Below, in pieces: positions 23,561 to 35,586 of a stretch of DNA of 64,000 nt (positions are counted from its first letter, which is position 1; the number at the start of each line of letters is the position of its first letter). A model generated the notes under the pieces. The model was given only the letters and a program-made list of their open reading frames with translations, searched no databases and had not been told where the DNA came from. Location: NCBI GenBank assembly GCA_015657535.1, contig JADHZB010000486.1:1-64000 (forward strand), written 5' to 3'. The DNA is from Nephromyces sp. MM_2019 (Eukaryota; Apicomplexa; Aconoidasida; Nephromycida). The position numbers and the translations under genes were made by a program.

Positions 23561-25855
23561 TTTGAAGGTAAAGAAGAAATCTCAATTAGAAAGAAATATA
23601 GAGGAATATATGTAAGATGATGTTAATAATTTATTTTATTTAAAAGAAGAAACATAAATTTATTTAAATAACCATAACTTTGATACCGGTTTTTATTGTC
23701 TAATCATTTTATATTCAGCTAAACATATTATGTACACATATGCATGTGTGTGAGTGTGTGTGTGCAAGTGTGCTTGAATTAAAGAGAGTAATTATGTTCA
23801 CTTCATCATATGATGCTAATTATACAGACACAATTAACACTTAAGTAGCAAAAATCTATCTATATACACTCTAACTGCGGCTCACTTGAAATAAATACAC
23901 AACACAAAGACTAAACTTGGCTTCAAATTTCTACGCACAAAAAAGCTATTGTAAACACACTACACAAATTTTCTTAACAGATATAATTATGTTACCACTT
24001 AACTCATGCACGCTGCATATGGTTAATCACACATGCGTACACACACACGAACACAAACATACAGAATTAATGACTTAAATATATTTTAGCAACCATAGAC
24101 ACGCACAAAACAACCTAAAGCTAACATAAGCAAATAATAAATTTTACCACAAGCACACATAATAATCCGCTTACTGTGTAAGCATATTAAGCAATACATA
24201 GCGACTGCATGCACACACACACTTAATAAAACACATACTATCGACACTAAGTAATATACAGCAACTCTACCAACAAATAAACACTTGTTACATACACCTA
24301 CACTAAAATTAACACACAAGTATTACATACACACTAAATTACACTTCTCACTACACTCAAGTATATACACTAAATAAGCTATACATCTTTTTATATAATA
24401 TATGTATATATATAAAATAACAATCGTTTATATATATGTTGTGTGTGTATATATGAAGGCTTACACACAAACTTACAAAGCTGATTCGACAATTACTTAA
24501 AATAGCTTACAAATATATAATCGATTTAAATTATTTATCTTTTTTTTCATTGCTGTAAGATCATTTATTTTATATTCAATTGGAATTTCATCTTTGTTAT
24601 ATTTTATAAATATTTAAATATTTTAATTAACTACATTCTAATAATATATAAGATCAGCAAAATTTACCTAACATTTTATTATTGTATTTTACAAATTATC
24701 TTACACATTAGATTTACATATATATATATATATATGTAAATAATTATGTATGTATTACGAACATAAATGTTCAGATTTATTATAAACCATTTATTATTTG
24801 TAAATATATCAATATAGCATATCTGTTGAAGAAATTAAATTTCTTTTTTTAAATACCAAATATTAAAATAACGAAATTTTTTGATTATCTCAAAAGGAGA
24901 TGGTAAATATAAATTAGAGGGAATATTTGAGACTTTTTGGCCAATCATGGATAGAGAAATTTCCTAATGAAGAAAATACACTAAATATCACATTAGTTAT
25001 ATGTTAAAAAATTTAATGATCAAATCAAGAGTCCTTTTTATTTAGATTGAGTTTATGTATTTATAAAAGTGTAGAAGGTTGTGTTTGTTGTGTTTTTAAA
25101 GCGAGTGTGTGTTTTTGTTAAGATCGTGTGCGTGTGTGTGTGTGTATGATGAGTCTTTGTTTGAATTTATTTGTGGGTAATTAAGCATCATCGAGTGTTA
25201 TAAAAAGTATATATGTGTATCCAAAAGTGTACTCTCAATCTAAAACAGGTTGTTTGTATTGTGAGATATTGTGAGATACATTTGTTTCACAAATGAGTTA
25301 AGCCATTAGTGTTTTTAAATAAACATTTTTCAAGTATAACATGTTGCGCAATATATTTATTTATAACATATTGTTGCTTTGTTTTTATAATAATGCTAGA
25401 ATATGATTAACATCAAGCTTAATTTATGTTACTAACTGATAGAATTTTCCTTACTTTATTTCTTCTACACACTTACCAAGCATCTTGCTTAGACTAAGCA
25501 TAATTGAATAGAAGTTTTGTTGAGCCATGCACATGTGTATTATGTACCTTTGATACTAGCAAATTTCTTCTTCTTCTTTTTTTTTATCTTAAACTCAATA
25601 TTATTACTACAAACACACATAGCATACATAACATTCTTTGTTAACATCACCTATAAATATTTAAACACACACATTAGATAGAAAACTCATAGATAGGAGC
25701 TTTACTTACTGAAATATTTGATAGGGGTTTCAAATTCAAATTCTTCTTCTTCACTAGAATCATAATAAATCATCTAACTTACTCATCCTACCTCTAATTA
25801 GCTTTTCATTCTTACTTACACAACAACGTCCCCGTATTTTTACACTTACTTCATC
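23561..25855. other. Long spacer between eEF1B-gamma and eL6
   Basis: Short TG runs occur at 23,740-23,765 and 25,126-25,145. The 24,000-24,480 stretch is CA- and ACAC-rich, and there are TA runs (24,719-24,736). A plus-strand patch at 24,895-24,985 reads like coding but has no start or splice context. The right end holds a possible small minus-strand gene, listed separately. Confidence 0.45.
25549..25767 (-). CDS. Possible tiny two-exon gene divergent from eL6
   Basis: I do not recognise this. An ATG at 25767 in one frame (MILVKKKNLNLKPLSNIS) runs to a GTAAGT donor. A phase-0 acceptor near 25,650 opens a second segment ending in a seven-Lys run, KFASIKGT and stop, about 54 aa in all. A different ATG nine bases upstream in another frame (MIYYDSSEEEEFEFETP) reaches the same donor but then meets a stop. 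Which frame is used, or whether either is, cannot be settled. It sits less than 100 bp from the eL6 start, so it would share a promoter region. Confidence 0.22.
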
Positions 25856-26467
25856 ATGCCAACTCACAAGACCAAATTGACTCCCGGAACGGTCGTCATT
25901 GTACTGACGGGCAAATGGAAAGGACACCGTGCAGTTTATTTCGCCAACCAAAAACGACCCACTCCACAGAATAAGGCTGACCCTACCCGCCCCTACAAGA
26001 AGGCTCCCCCGGCCACCGCCTCACAAATATATATCGTTTCTTTAGTAGATGATAAGAATACCTCCTCGTTTTTCCGTGTCAACCCACGACATGTTATTGC
26101 TACCTCCATGAAGATTGATATGGATAGATTCTTTAATTCTGAGAAACAGGAAAAAGTAGCCTCAATCCCTGACGCTTACTTTTCAGCTTCAAAGAAAGAC
26201 AAACGCAAGGCAGCAGCGAATCAAAAGAAGATGGCCAAATCTGCCTCTGAAATTTCTTCCCAAGCAACAATAAATACAAATAAGGATGACAAATACGCCG
26301 TAAATTCATTTAAGTCATCCAGCGAAGCCAAGGAAATTGATGACATGCTTATGGAATTACACCAAATGGCAAAAAATACGATATCAAAAGATGATATGTT
26401 CAAATCTTACTTCCACTCGAAATTCTCACTTTCTCACAACCAATTCCCTCACGAAATGAAATTTTAA
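25856..26467 (+). CDS. RPL6: 60S ribosomal protein eL6
   Basis: This is a large-subunit ribosomal protein of 203 aa in a single exon. The KOW-like start LTPGTVVIVLTGKWKGHRAV and the block VNPRHVIATSMKIDMDRF match the eL6 family, and YFSASKKDKRKA corresponds to the family's downstream basic stretch. Between these, residues about 30-65 carry an insertion rich in Pro, Lys and Thr (PTPQNKADPTRPYKKAPP) in place of the usual short SGLLLVTGP loop. The C-terminus is also longer than usual, with a helical DDMLMELHQMAKN segment. The first half uses many C-ending codons and is clearly less AT-rich than the surroundings. Confidence 0.85.
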   Translation: MPTHKTKLTPGTVVIVLTGKWKGHRAVYFANQKRPTPQNKADPTRPYKKAPPATASQIYIVSLVDDKNTSSFFRVNPRHVIATSMKIDMDRFFNSEKQEKVASIPDAYFSASKKDKRKAAANQKKMAKSASEISSQATINTNKDDKYAVNSFKSSSEAKEIDDMLMELHQMAKNTISKDDMFKSYFHSKFSLSHNQFPHEMKF

Positions 26468-26906
26468 ATCAGATTACACTTTTGTGAAATTTTTTGATCC
26501 AACTCAATTTAATTACTTGACATACACAAACTCTTAATTTACTTCTTTTGATATATAAACGCTCTGTTACATTCGATTTTAATACATATTACTTGCTATA
26601 CATACTTTTATTTATTATACATTTATTGGTTTGTTATATATACTTTTGTATACTATTTTGGACATATGCTTTTTGTTTTGTATATTTTTATTTATATATT
26701 TTTTGTTGAAAGATATAGGCATTGTTTCATATACTGTTCAGTGTGCTTCGTTATATACTTTAGTATAGACATCGTTTTGTTGTATATTTAAAATACCCTG
26801 ATAGATAAAAAATTAATATTGAATATTTATAGACAATAATACAGACATGTTTTTAGTTTAAGATAAAAATATTCAGTTTGCTCTTGGTTGATTTTTAGGA
26901 AGTGAA
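26468..26906. other. Convergent 3' spacer between eL6 and ATP23
   Basis: T-rich, TATA-rich sequence holding the two 3' ends. No gene is supported. Confidence 0.55.
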
Positions 26907-27719
26907 TCATTGAGGAGAGCTCATAACTTGACTTGGCCTCCATGAGCTATCCTTATCAGCAGGTCCCATAAAGGGCCAATAATCTTTGATACAACGTGGA
27001 TAGACAGTATTTAGTGTTTCGAGTAACTCCCCCCTTGTCTTCTTCTTGCAATGCGGGTGATCAGATAAGGATAAAAGTGTATATTGTGCTATGCATTGGT
27101 CTCGTTTTGATAACACATTCGCGTGTTTATCAGTAGATTGGTTAGCTAGGAATGTATTGGTACCGAGCGTTGGTATAAATCCACACTGATTACTGAGGTG
27201 ATAAGCCCTGATTTCTGTGCAGGCAACGTGTTCACAGCTAACGGGTGATAACTTTGCCCTGGTAAAATCAAAGGCGTGTATAAGTTCATGGATGAGTGCA
27301 CGCCTAAATTCGAATGGATTCCACAGACGATTTGCACATAACCAGATTGTGTGGTGTGGTGGTGAATAGCCCGCAGAAAAGGTTGATTTTGCGGGGCATG
27401 ATACAGCTAATAGTGTCACAGGTGACTGCATAGCTGTCAGGGCGTGTGTGAGGATCTTCACCCTCCAATGACCTAGTGCAAACCACGAAAGAAATCGGAA
27501 TTGTAAATCCTGGAAGAATGATAGTGAAGATGTGAGAGAAGGTGTAATAACAGGGGGATTGCTAGCCATTGTTTTTCCCGTTGTTTGTGAAGAGGCAAGC
27601 TGTTTCGATGTCTCTTCAGGTATATCTAGACAGGGAAGGTTAGGCGTCTCGTGGCCCCACTCACTGTGTACATTCAAAGAGAATTCTCTTTGAGGTATAC
27701 AGGGAGGTAAACGCGTCAT
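26907..27719 (-). CDS. ATP23: ATP23-like mitochondrial inner-membrane metalloprotease
   Basis: Atp23 is a zinc protease of the intermembrane space that matures ATP synthase subunit 6 and helps assemble the F0 sector in yeast. The gene is a single exon of 270 aa from an ATG at 27719. The catalytic motif HELIH lies at about residues 144-148 in FRRALIHELIHAFDFTRA. It is followed by the family's Cys-rich block EHVACTEIRAYHLSNQCGF. The preceding TIWLCANRLWNPFEF and the C-terminal P.C...DYWPF also fit the family. The N-terminal 60 residues are variable. Base composition is near-balanced, well above the neighbours in GC, as in the adjacent eL6 gene. Cysteines are abundant, as expected for intermembrane-space folding. 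Confidence 0.88.
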   Translation of the reverse strand: MTRLPPCIPQREFSLNVHSEWGHETPNLPCLDIPEETSKQLASSQTTGKTMASNPPVITPSLTSSLSFFQDLQFRFLSWFALGHWRVKILTHALTAMQSPVTLLAVSCPAKSTFSAGYSPPHHTIWLCANRLWNPFEFRRALIHELIHAFDFTRAKLSPVSCEHVACTEIRAYHLSNQCGFIPTLGTNTFLANQSTDKHANVLSKRDQCIAQYTLLSLSDHPHCKKKTRGELLETLNTVYPRCIKDYWPFMGPADKDSSWRPSQVMSSPQ

Positions 27720-30105
27720 CTTAAATGTAGGAGAAGAGTAATCATCTTATGTGTGATTGTCGAAGGTGATCTTGCTGCGTGTTGGTGTGGTTGTAGGGAT
27801 TTAGATATATATGTATATGAATGTGTATGTGTGTGTGTGTGACTTAGGTGTCTGTGGAAGTGTGTCTATGAGCTGATGTGTGTCTGTATTTGTGACTATG
27901 AGTTAGATGAGTGTGTCTGAGAATGCTGTTAAACTGGTATTCAACTGTTGAGTTTCTGTGTGGTCGATAAGTTTGAGTATAATTGTTAAAGTTCTATTTT
28001 ATAAAGGATTCTTGTTGGTTATTGTAAAGGATAGGGACTGAATTTATTTGTGAAGTTTGTAGATGATTGTTGCTGAATCTATTTGTGTGAGTAGTACTTG
28101 ATTTTTGTATTTGTTTTAGTTTGGTTGAACTAGTCCAGTTGTTACACTTATGTGAGTGAATAAATATGTGTGTATGAAGCTTATCTAGATACGTGTTTTA
28201 CGGCTATCTTGACAATTGATAGCTAAATGAGTGGGTTTGAAGATTTAATGTTATTGAATCTTTGTTGAAATGACTTATGGTTTAGCATTCATAGGTTGAA
28301 TTGCTAAATTATATTATTTATTTAAATTTTGATGTATTTTAATAAGAATTTATCGACAAGTTTGAGTTGATAAATTTTACAATTAAAGATTACATAATTG
28401 TTCAATTATAGTTCATAATAAATATCTAGTAGAGTAAAATTTTTGTGTTTATATTATTTGGTGTTGAAAGTTTGGTTTATGTAAAAAGTTGAATTTTTTC
28501 TTATTTTGTGAGAATTACCGATGCACTTGAATAACTACTGTTAAATTAGACCGATTTTTAAGTATATGATTAGAATTATTAAGAAACTTGAAGCAAATGT
28601 GCCATATTTCAATACTTATCTAGGAGATGTAAATACATTTATATAAATTCATAATGTATAAATATCTACTCACTTATGCGTCTTAATATGGAGATATCAA
28701 TAATATATCTATATATAGTATGTTTTGTCAATATATATATTTATATGTGACGTGAACAAAAATAATAAAACATGTTTTGCTTTTTAATATATATGTTGAT
28801 GCAGCTGTTTAGTTTTTGATATGTAAAAGAAGCTGTAGAATATCAAATATATATTATATAAAATTGAAATTATTGGTAGCTATAACTTGGTGCTACATAT
28901 ATATATACACCTAATTTTCTCATAAACATAAAGATTTAGGTTGCTTAAGTAAATCATAAACATAAGGTTGCAAAGTGAATATATATACTAATTATATATA
29001 TATATATATATATATATGGAATATGGAGATATTCAGCTTTTTAAATATAAAATCATAAAATAAATTCTTAGGTAGTTTAAATAAAAATTTAATAATTATT
29101 GATTTATTGCTTAGAAATATAATTCACATTTATATAAAACAAAATTAAGATGGCAATCCTACAGCTTACATTTACCATTGGTATAATATTAATCTTATCA
29201 ACTTGTGGGTTAATGCTAATAACATTTTCTGATGAACAACAATAAAAACTTAAAATTACTTATCTTGAATATATGTGTAACTATCTCTATTAGTATACAA
29301 GTACACATCCAACAAGCATGTATACATACACACAAAGATATACATAGATATATAATAAACAAAGGTTACCAAATTGTCTACTTATTATTAATAAGAATCA
29401 ACCTCTCGACATTCCCTATCCCAAATAAGAAAATAAAGAATGAAAATTAGCTAAACATCTATAAATAGATGTTTTTTGAATTTCTCTGTTTGGCTACCCC
29501 TCTCTCATTAGAAATAACTTAATACAAGTTATTGTGAGAAACACCCAATACAAATAGATTCAAAGTCAATGATCAAACACTCAAAGGGTTTATATACCTC
29601 ATAAGGTTAGTTAGTTCTTGTATACACAGACACATAAAACACAAATGTATATTTAGCTTGATCTACGTACATATATATGTACACACTTACATTATTAGTC
29701 TTTGTATATCCAGTTAGACCATTTAACACATACCAACAGCCACACATTAATACTTACTTACCTCATTAAAGTTTGTACACATTATGCCGCTAAACCTTAT
29801 CACCACACATACAGATACAAACATGAATACATATCTAAATTGATCAGCTCAAACACAGACATGAGTGCTAATTTACCCAAGGAATTTAATTGTATATACA
29901 TGCCTCAAATCCTACACATTTTTATACTCATATATCTTGTGTCCGATAAAATACCTTCACATATATTGGTTTTTTAAAAGCACATGTATAACATAAAAAA
30001 AGAGCAAACATATCCTTTACATATCGGAACTGACATTGATTAGTTTACAGGTTTATACTCTTATCTTCATTCATTTTATTCAGAATTTATATATTAAATA
30101 TAAAA
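27720..30105. other. Divergent spacer between ATP23 and RPB5
   Basis: It is TG-rich from 27,800 to 28,180 and TA-rich from 28,680 to 29,020, including a (TA)n run at 28,993-29,018. From 29,230 to 30,000 there are ACAC/TATA mixtures. Open stretches at 29,232-29,450 and 29,702-29,977 start from ATG but look like translated microsatellite. No gene is supported. Confidence 0.5.
28993..29018. repeat. (TA)n microsatellite
   Basis: An uninterrupted TA run of about 26 bp in the ATP23-RPB5 spacer. Confidence 0.95.
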
Positions 30106-31627
30106 ATGGATGACCCTATACGAAGGTTTTATCGTGTTCGATCAACTTGTTTTGAAATGCTAGAAGACCGAAACTTTATTGTACCCCTCAAAGAAAAACA
30201 AGAAAAATTTGATGATTTTCAACAACGATATATAAACTCAAAAGAACCCAAGTACACACACCCACTTATATTATACATATTTTATATATTTTTCACCAGT
30301 CACAATTATCACTTTTTGTATACAAGCATATGGGAAATGTGTGGGGCTAAAATCGATGGGTATCTCTATATATGGGTACCTATTAATGTTTTTGTGTGCG
30401 TGTGCGCATGTATATATATTGATAATAATGAGTATATGCGTTATCAATTATTTTGGGTGTAGGTATAGAAACTTGGATATATGTATACTCTCCTATTACA
30501 TAATTTACATAAAATTGTCTAGATGCCTAACAATTTAATATACATTTTTTCCAGGAGGGCTAGCATGCTACTGGATGTTTCCCACAAAAATGATAATAGC
30601 AATAAAATCATAGTTTACTTTGCAGATGAAACTAAAAAAACCGGTGTTAAACCAATTAGCGAGTAAGTACATATAGAATTTATTTACACGTTCCTATTAC
30701 TAAAAACTATTTTAATCTTTTAGATTAACAGATGTTATGGAGCAGAGAAAAGTTCAACATGCTATCCTTGTAACCCAAAATGTTCTAACCTCTTTTGCTC
30801 GAGATGTAATAAATACACATTTATGCAAATCTAAGTATATATAGATATTCATACTCACCTATAGATTAATTTATATATGCATAGACAACGCCAATATATA
30901 CATTAAAAATTCAGCTTAGTACCCCTTAATAACCATCAATGAATTAATATTTATAATGTTACAATTTATTTCACTAGGCTATTCATGCCGCGGCACCACG
31001 TTTAATTATTGAAAATTTCATGGAGTCAGAATTATTGGTAAATAATAACAATTGAAGAATTGAACTGTAAATTATATACATTGAATTTGAAATTACACAC
31101 ACTTTATATATATATTACCTCAGGTCAATATCACTAAACATGAATTGGTACCAAAACATGTACCTCTATCAAATGAGGAGAAAAAAACACTACTTCAACG
31201 ATACAAAGTTGGTTTATATAACGTTACACCTGTTGTTTTTGTAAAGTGAATTAGTGTATAAAACACACGCATTACTTAGTCTTTTCAATTGAAGAACTTT
31301 ACAAAATGATCTTAATATCTTTTACAGCTTAAAGAATTACAACTACCGCGTATACAATCAGCTGACCCTGTTGCACGTTATTTTGGCCTTTCCAAAGGGC
31401 AGGTAAATATACTATCCCAAGCTTTGTAGAATGGATTACAAATTTGACACGAATTGCATAAAGACAATAATTAAAGAATGCATAATAAAAGTTTCTTGAA
31501 TTTTTTATTCAATGTGTATAAAACACTGTGAAGTTCTTTGAATCTATATATTCATATACAGGTAGTCAAGATTATCCGGCCTAGTGAGACTGCTGGACGT
31601 TATGTTACCTACCGCCTTGTTATTTAA
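30106..31627 (+). CDS. RPB5: RNA polymerase subunit RPB5 (shared by Pol I, II, III), 7 exons
   Basis: Rpb5/ABC27 is common to all three nuclear RNA polymerases and lies at the downstream DNA jaw. The exons are 30106-30251, 30555-30662, 30724-30805, 30978-31037, 31124-31207, 31328-31402 and 31562-31627, in phase throughout, giving 206 aa (family about 210). The N-terminal jaw domain starts [17 protein letters not shown]. The C-terminal assembly domain is strongly conserved: [47 protein letters not shown] and [15 protein letters not shown]. The fifth donor is GTTGGT; skipping it would insert extra residues into the RYKLKE motif, so it must be used. Intron 1 begins CA-rich and has a TG-rich block inside. 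Confidence 0.95.
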
Positions 31628-32196
31628 TTCAAATCTTTAACATTATTACTACTACCTGTCAGAAACAAATTTTATGTTTACATAATTTTAACTTTTATGG
31701 AGAAACTCAATTTACATAAAATATTTTGACTTCTATTTTAATTTTATATAATTACTCTAGTTATTATGATCGATCGATAAGTACTAAATTAAGTTAACTT
31801 TATATTAATCATACTATTATATCAAAACATACTTCTGGAAAAGTTTGAATGATGTGACTATCTATAGCTTAAAGCTATTATATTACTCACATCCAATACT
31901 TCATTTCTCCAAAGTATCTTTAAAGCTACTACTACATTACACACATACATCTTTAACTCTCTTCAAATATCTTGAAATATTTGTATTATTTAAAGCACTT
32001 TTAAATTAATTAAAAAAATTATAGTTCTAATGATATTAATTATTACTAGTTGAAAATAAGATTTATAAACTTGTAGAATTTCACAGAATACATTTAATTA
32101 AAAGAAATTCTTATAAAAATAATCATATGTGGTTGAAATAAGATTCAATTGAAAATTTACTTTTATAATGTTACTTATTGTTAAAATTAATTAAGC
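31628..32196. other. Convergent spacer between RPB5 and the SDR gene
   Basis: AT-rich 3' flanks of two convergent genes. Nothing else seen. Confidence 0.55.
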
Positions 32197-33736
32197 TTAT
32201 AGATGAGATTGCAAACCACCACCTACAACTAATGTCTCTCCTGTTATATAAGAGGCATCTGATGAGCATAGAAAGGCAGTTGGCGCAGCAATTTCATCCG
32301 GTTGGCCTGGCCTATCAATAATTATGCTTCGTCTCGTTTCTTTGAACGCTTCCTCATCACCCCATATAACATAAGAGAATCTTGTTTTTATGATTCCTAG
32401 AAGTAAATAAATTTTAAATAAATGTAAATACACACATATCTATGTATATATATATATATATATGTGCATATGTAAATGAATACTCACACGCATTTGTAAG
32501 TTCTATTAATAATTTACACATAAACACAAAGTATATATATATTTACATATATAAATGTTTAAATGTGCATAAATTGAAAAACAATAGTCAACACATATCC
32601 ACACCTACATTTTTGAGTATCAACCCATAGTTTTAAATAAAGACAAGCACCAGCACATACTAATGCATAAATTTAAATAAAAAGCGTATAAATTCACATT
32701 ATAGGCATAAAACAAATGGATATAGGGATGTAGAGAAGTTTTTTCATAGACATATGAATATATATATACATGTGTTAAAGTGTCTAATCGAGAACTTTTA
32801 TTGGATTAAATTTAATTTCACCTGGTGCTACGCAGTTAACTCGTACATGATTGTTTTCCCACATTTCATATGCTAAGGCACGTGTTAATCCAAATAAAGC
32901 TGTTTTACTAACTCCATACATCCCAATAGGCTGTCTTGGGTTATAGCCAACATAACTACTTATAAACACAATTGAGCCATATTCATTCATATGTTCTTTG
33001 AAGTCTTGGACAAGTTGAAAAGATGCTTTGAAATTTACATCCATAATCTTATCAAACTGAAAAAAAAAGTATAAAAAATATTTATTAGGATTTAAGTTAA
33101 AGAGTTCTATAGTCCTAGGTATTTTCAAGATGATAGATATATAATGTATTTATTATTTAAATACTCATAGAAGCACAGGATGCTAAAAATAATATATTCT
33201 ATGGTGAAAAAAAAAATTAATTAACAAGGTTGGTAAAAAATATTTATAAATGTCATAATGGTGAGATAATTATAAAAAACATTGAATACAAGTAGTTGGT
33301 AAAATAAAAAAATTAAGTTTATCGATGAGTTTTAACATTTAAAGAGTTTTACAGTATGACATTGCAGAGCTAAATTTCTCAATTTTTGATAATATGTCCT
33401 TACTTGACTCTCTTGCATATCCAGCGTCGCACCTGCAAAAGGTGAAACTGCAGCATTAGACACTAGAACATCAACTTTTTTTGTGAAATTTTGGGTGGAA
33501 AATTTTACCAAATTTCCTCTATCCTCCCTTTTTGAAACATGGCATACAATTCCTTTTACACTTATATTTTCATCTCTTAACGTTTCAATTGCTTTGTCGA
33601 CGTTTTTCTGAAGACGTGATGATATTATAACACTCGCACCTTCTTGAGCTAGTCTACGTACAATAGCAAGGCCTATACCATCCGTACTTGCAGTCACAAC
33701 AGCAGTTTTATCTTTGAATCGTGTAGAATTTACCAT
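32197..33736 (-). CDS. Short-chain dehydrogenase/reductase (DHRS4/SDR25C-like), 3 exons
   Basis: This is an NAD(P)(H)-dependent oxidoreductase. The exons are 33736-33404, 33056-32822 and 32396-32197, all in phase, giving 255 aa, the normal size for a classical SDR. The cofactor motif TASTDGIGLA stands for TGxxxGIG at about residues 15-24. NAA appears in VSNAAVSPFAG, the catalytic Ser in VFISSYVG, and the YxxxK pair in MYGVSKTALFGLTRALA. VNCVAPG joins IIKTRFS across the second intron, a DHRS4-type signature, as is GQPDEIAAPTAFLCSSDAS with YITGETLVVGGG. The first Gly of the TGxxxGIG motif is replaced by Ala-Ser. The C-terminal tripeptide is SHL, close to the peroxisomal PTS1 signal. The substrate is unknown. 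Confidence 0.9.
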
Positions 33737-35586
33737 CTTTGATAATTGTTCTGGTTGGCTCCGAAATTTGCAGATAAAAAATTTGAGGCTGCTTTTATAA
33801 TTTTCAGATTAATAAGCTTTTTGGGCCAAAGTTATGCTTATATATATACATAAGAAAACAAAAGTGTGTTATATTCAGAAATAAATTTCAATTATGATTA
33901 TGTGCATATATAAATGTATATCTGCATGATGCACTAATAATAACTGTGTTGGTTTGGGTTTTGTTGCAAAAGGTTGAAGAGTAAAATGCAGAGGAAATGC
34001 ATTTGTAGTTTAACATGTAAATTTTTAAAATTTTACAAACCACTACCAGGATATATCCATTTGCTTTTTCCTATTCCTTGTTTATTATTTGGTATTATAC
34101 TGCTACTAGTCTGTGCTGCTATGTGCAATTTATTTCGCTTTGCTCTGTCGATTGGTTTTTTATTACTTTTTACAATTGCTACATAACAACACACCTAAAT
34201 TTACTTTTGCGTGCAAGGTTTCTAGCAACAATGTCGCTGAGTCACTTTCCCCACCAGCAATGTTTATCTAACTCATGAGCTATGGATGCTAACAATTGCT
34301 TGCTTACTTTTTATTAGAATTTGTCATTTGTTCAGTAAGCTACTATTATAGATATTTTCAAAGCCAATTTACTAGTTGGGGTCCTCTCGATAAATTTTGC
34401 TTTTTGCACAACCCTATTATTATTCACTTTGCATAACAAAATGACACTATAATTATCTTTCTAACATATTAAATTCAATACACCCACTGTTATTCATTTT
34501 TATTTCACAAACATTATATCAAGCTACAGGTGTCTACCCTATAGGACAAATATAAAACTTGTTTTATCAAAAAGTGGTATAAATTTCAAATATTCAGTTA
34601 TTTATCTAAACTATTTAATTGCATCACCTAAGGGACACTAAACTGTTTTATAATTTTGTGAATAATTTTACCTCCATTGCCTCGGCATCAACAAATCATA
34701 TTACTTCTTTTAGCTATAAATACTTAATCTCAAGTTCTTATTGAAGATTCAGTTATCTGTAGTAAAGTCTTTATTTGGTTCCACCAATACCATTTGTTGT
34801 ATTAAGCTCAATGATAACCTACTTTATGATAGTTATTAATAACCATCATCGTAAATTACTCAAAATAAAAAAAACATATCCCCTTGAATTAATAATATTA
34901 AAAATTTTAATTTGACCTTTAAAGTTTAAATAAACTAGATTTAAAATTATGCCTGAGTTGAATCAATTTCAAAATAAAATCAACCCAAAGCTTAATTCAT
35001 TCTATAGCTATATAAGTTTTGTATGAAAATTGATGACTTAATGCCTTTAATTTGACTGACAATTTATAATTTAACAACTTTTTTTTTAGCGTAGCTTCAC
35101 ATAATTGAGCATTCAATTATAACAAATTAACTTTGTTAGACAGTTTATTTAAAAACCAATAGGCAAATTTCACAATTAATTATCAGCAGAAAGTTATAAG
35201 TATAAGTTTTAAATCAAAAAGTGTATGTAGTTTAAATGCTCAGAGTTAAATGGGTGTAGTACAGACCTATATATAGCATTTGAGTTAGCTCATACAATAT
35301 ACAATTAGAATTGATAATTTAATAAAATTAAATATATTTTCATTCATTTTTGAATCAATCTTATATATAATATCTTCAAAAAATACTTGATTGTCTTGGG
35401 TCAAAAATGACTGAAATTCAATTAAAATAATCAAGCCTTTCAGGGAGAACCAATTTCAAGATTCAAAATTTATTCATAAAAGTGGTACTTTAATTGGTAA
35501 ACAAAATAAAACTATTCGTATATATGCTTTAGAGGTCTTTCAAAAGTTTTACTGTAATGATAGAATATTTATTGGCTTCTTGAAGT
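33737..35586. other. Spacer marking the change of sequence character
   Basis: TG/TA-type DNA ends near 33,940. The rest is AT-rich without TG or CA runs. A hydrophobic open stretch at 33,986-34,186 begins at an ATG but lacks further support. No gene is called. Confidence 0.5.

Noticed and set aside
24895..24985. Plus-strand patch reading GDGKYKLEGIFETFWPIMD
   Set aside because: It looks coding but has no start, acceptor or partner exon that I could find.
33986..34186. Hydrophobic plus-strand frame resembling a two-helix membrane protein
   Set aside because: T-rich DNA gives hydrophobic residues by chance, and there is no other support.
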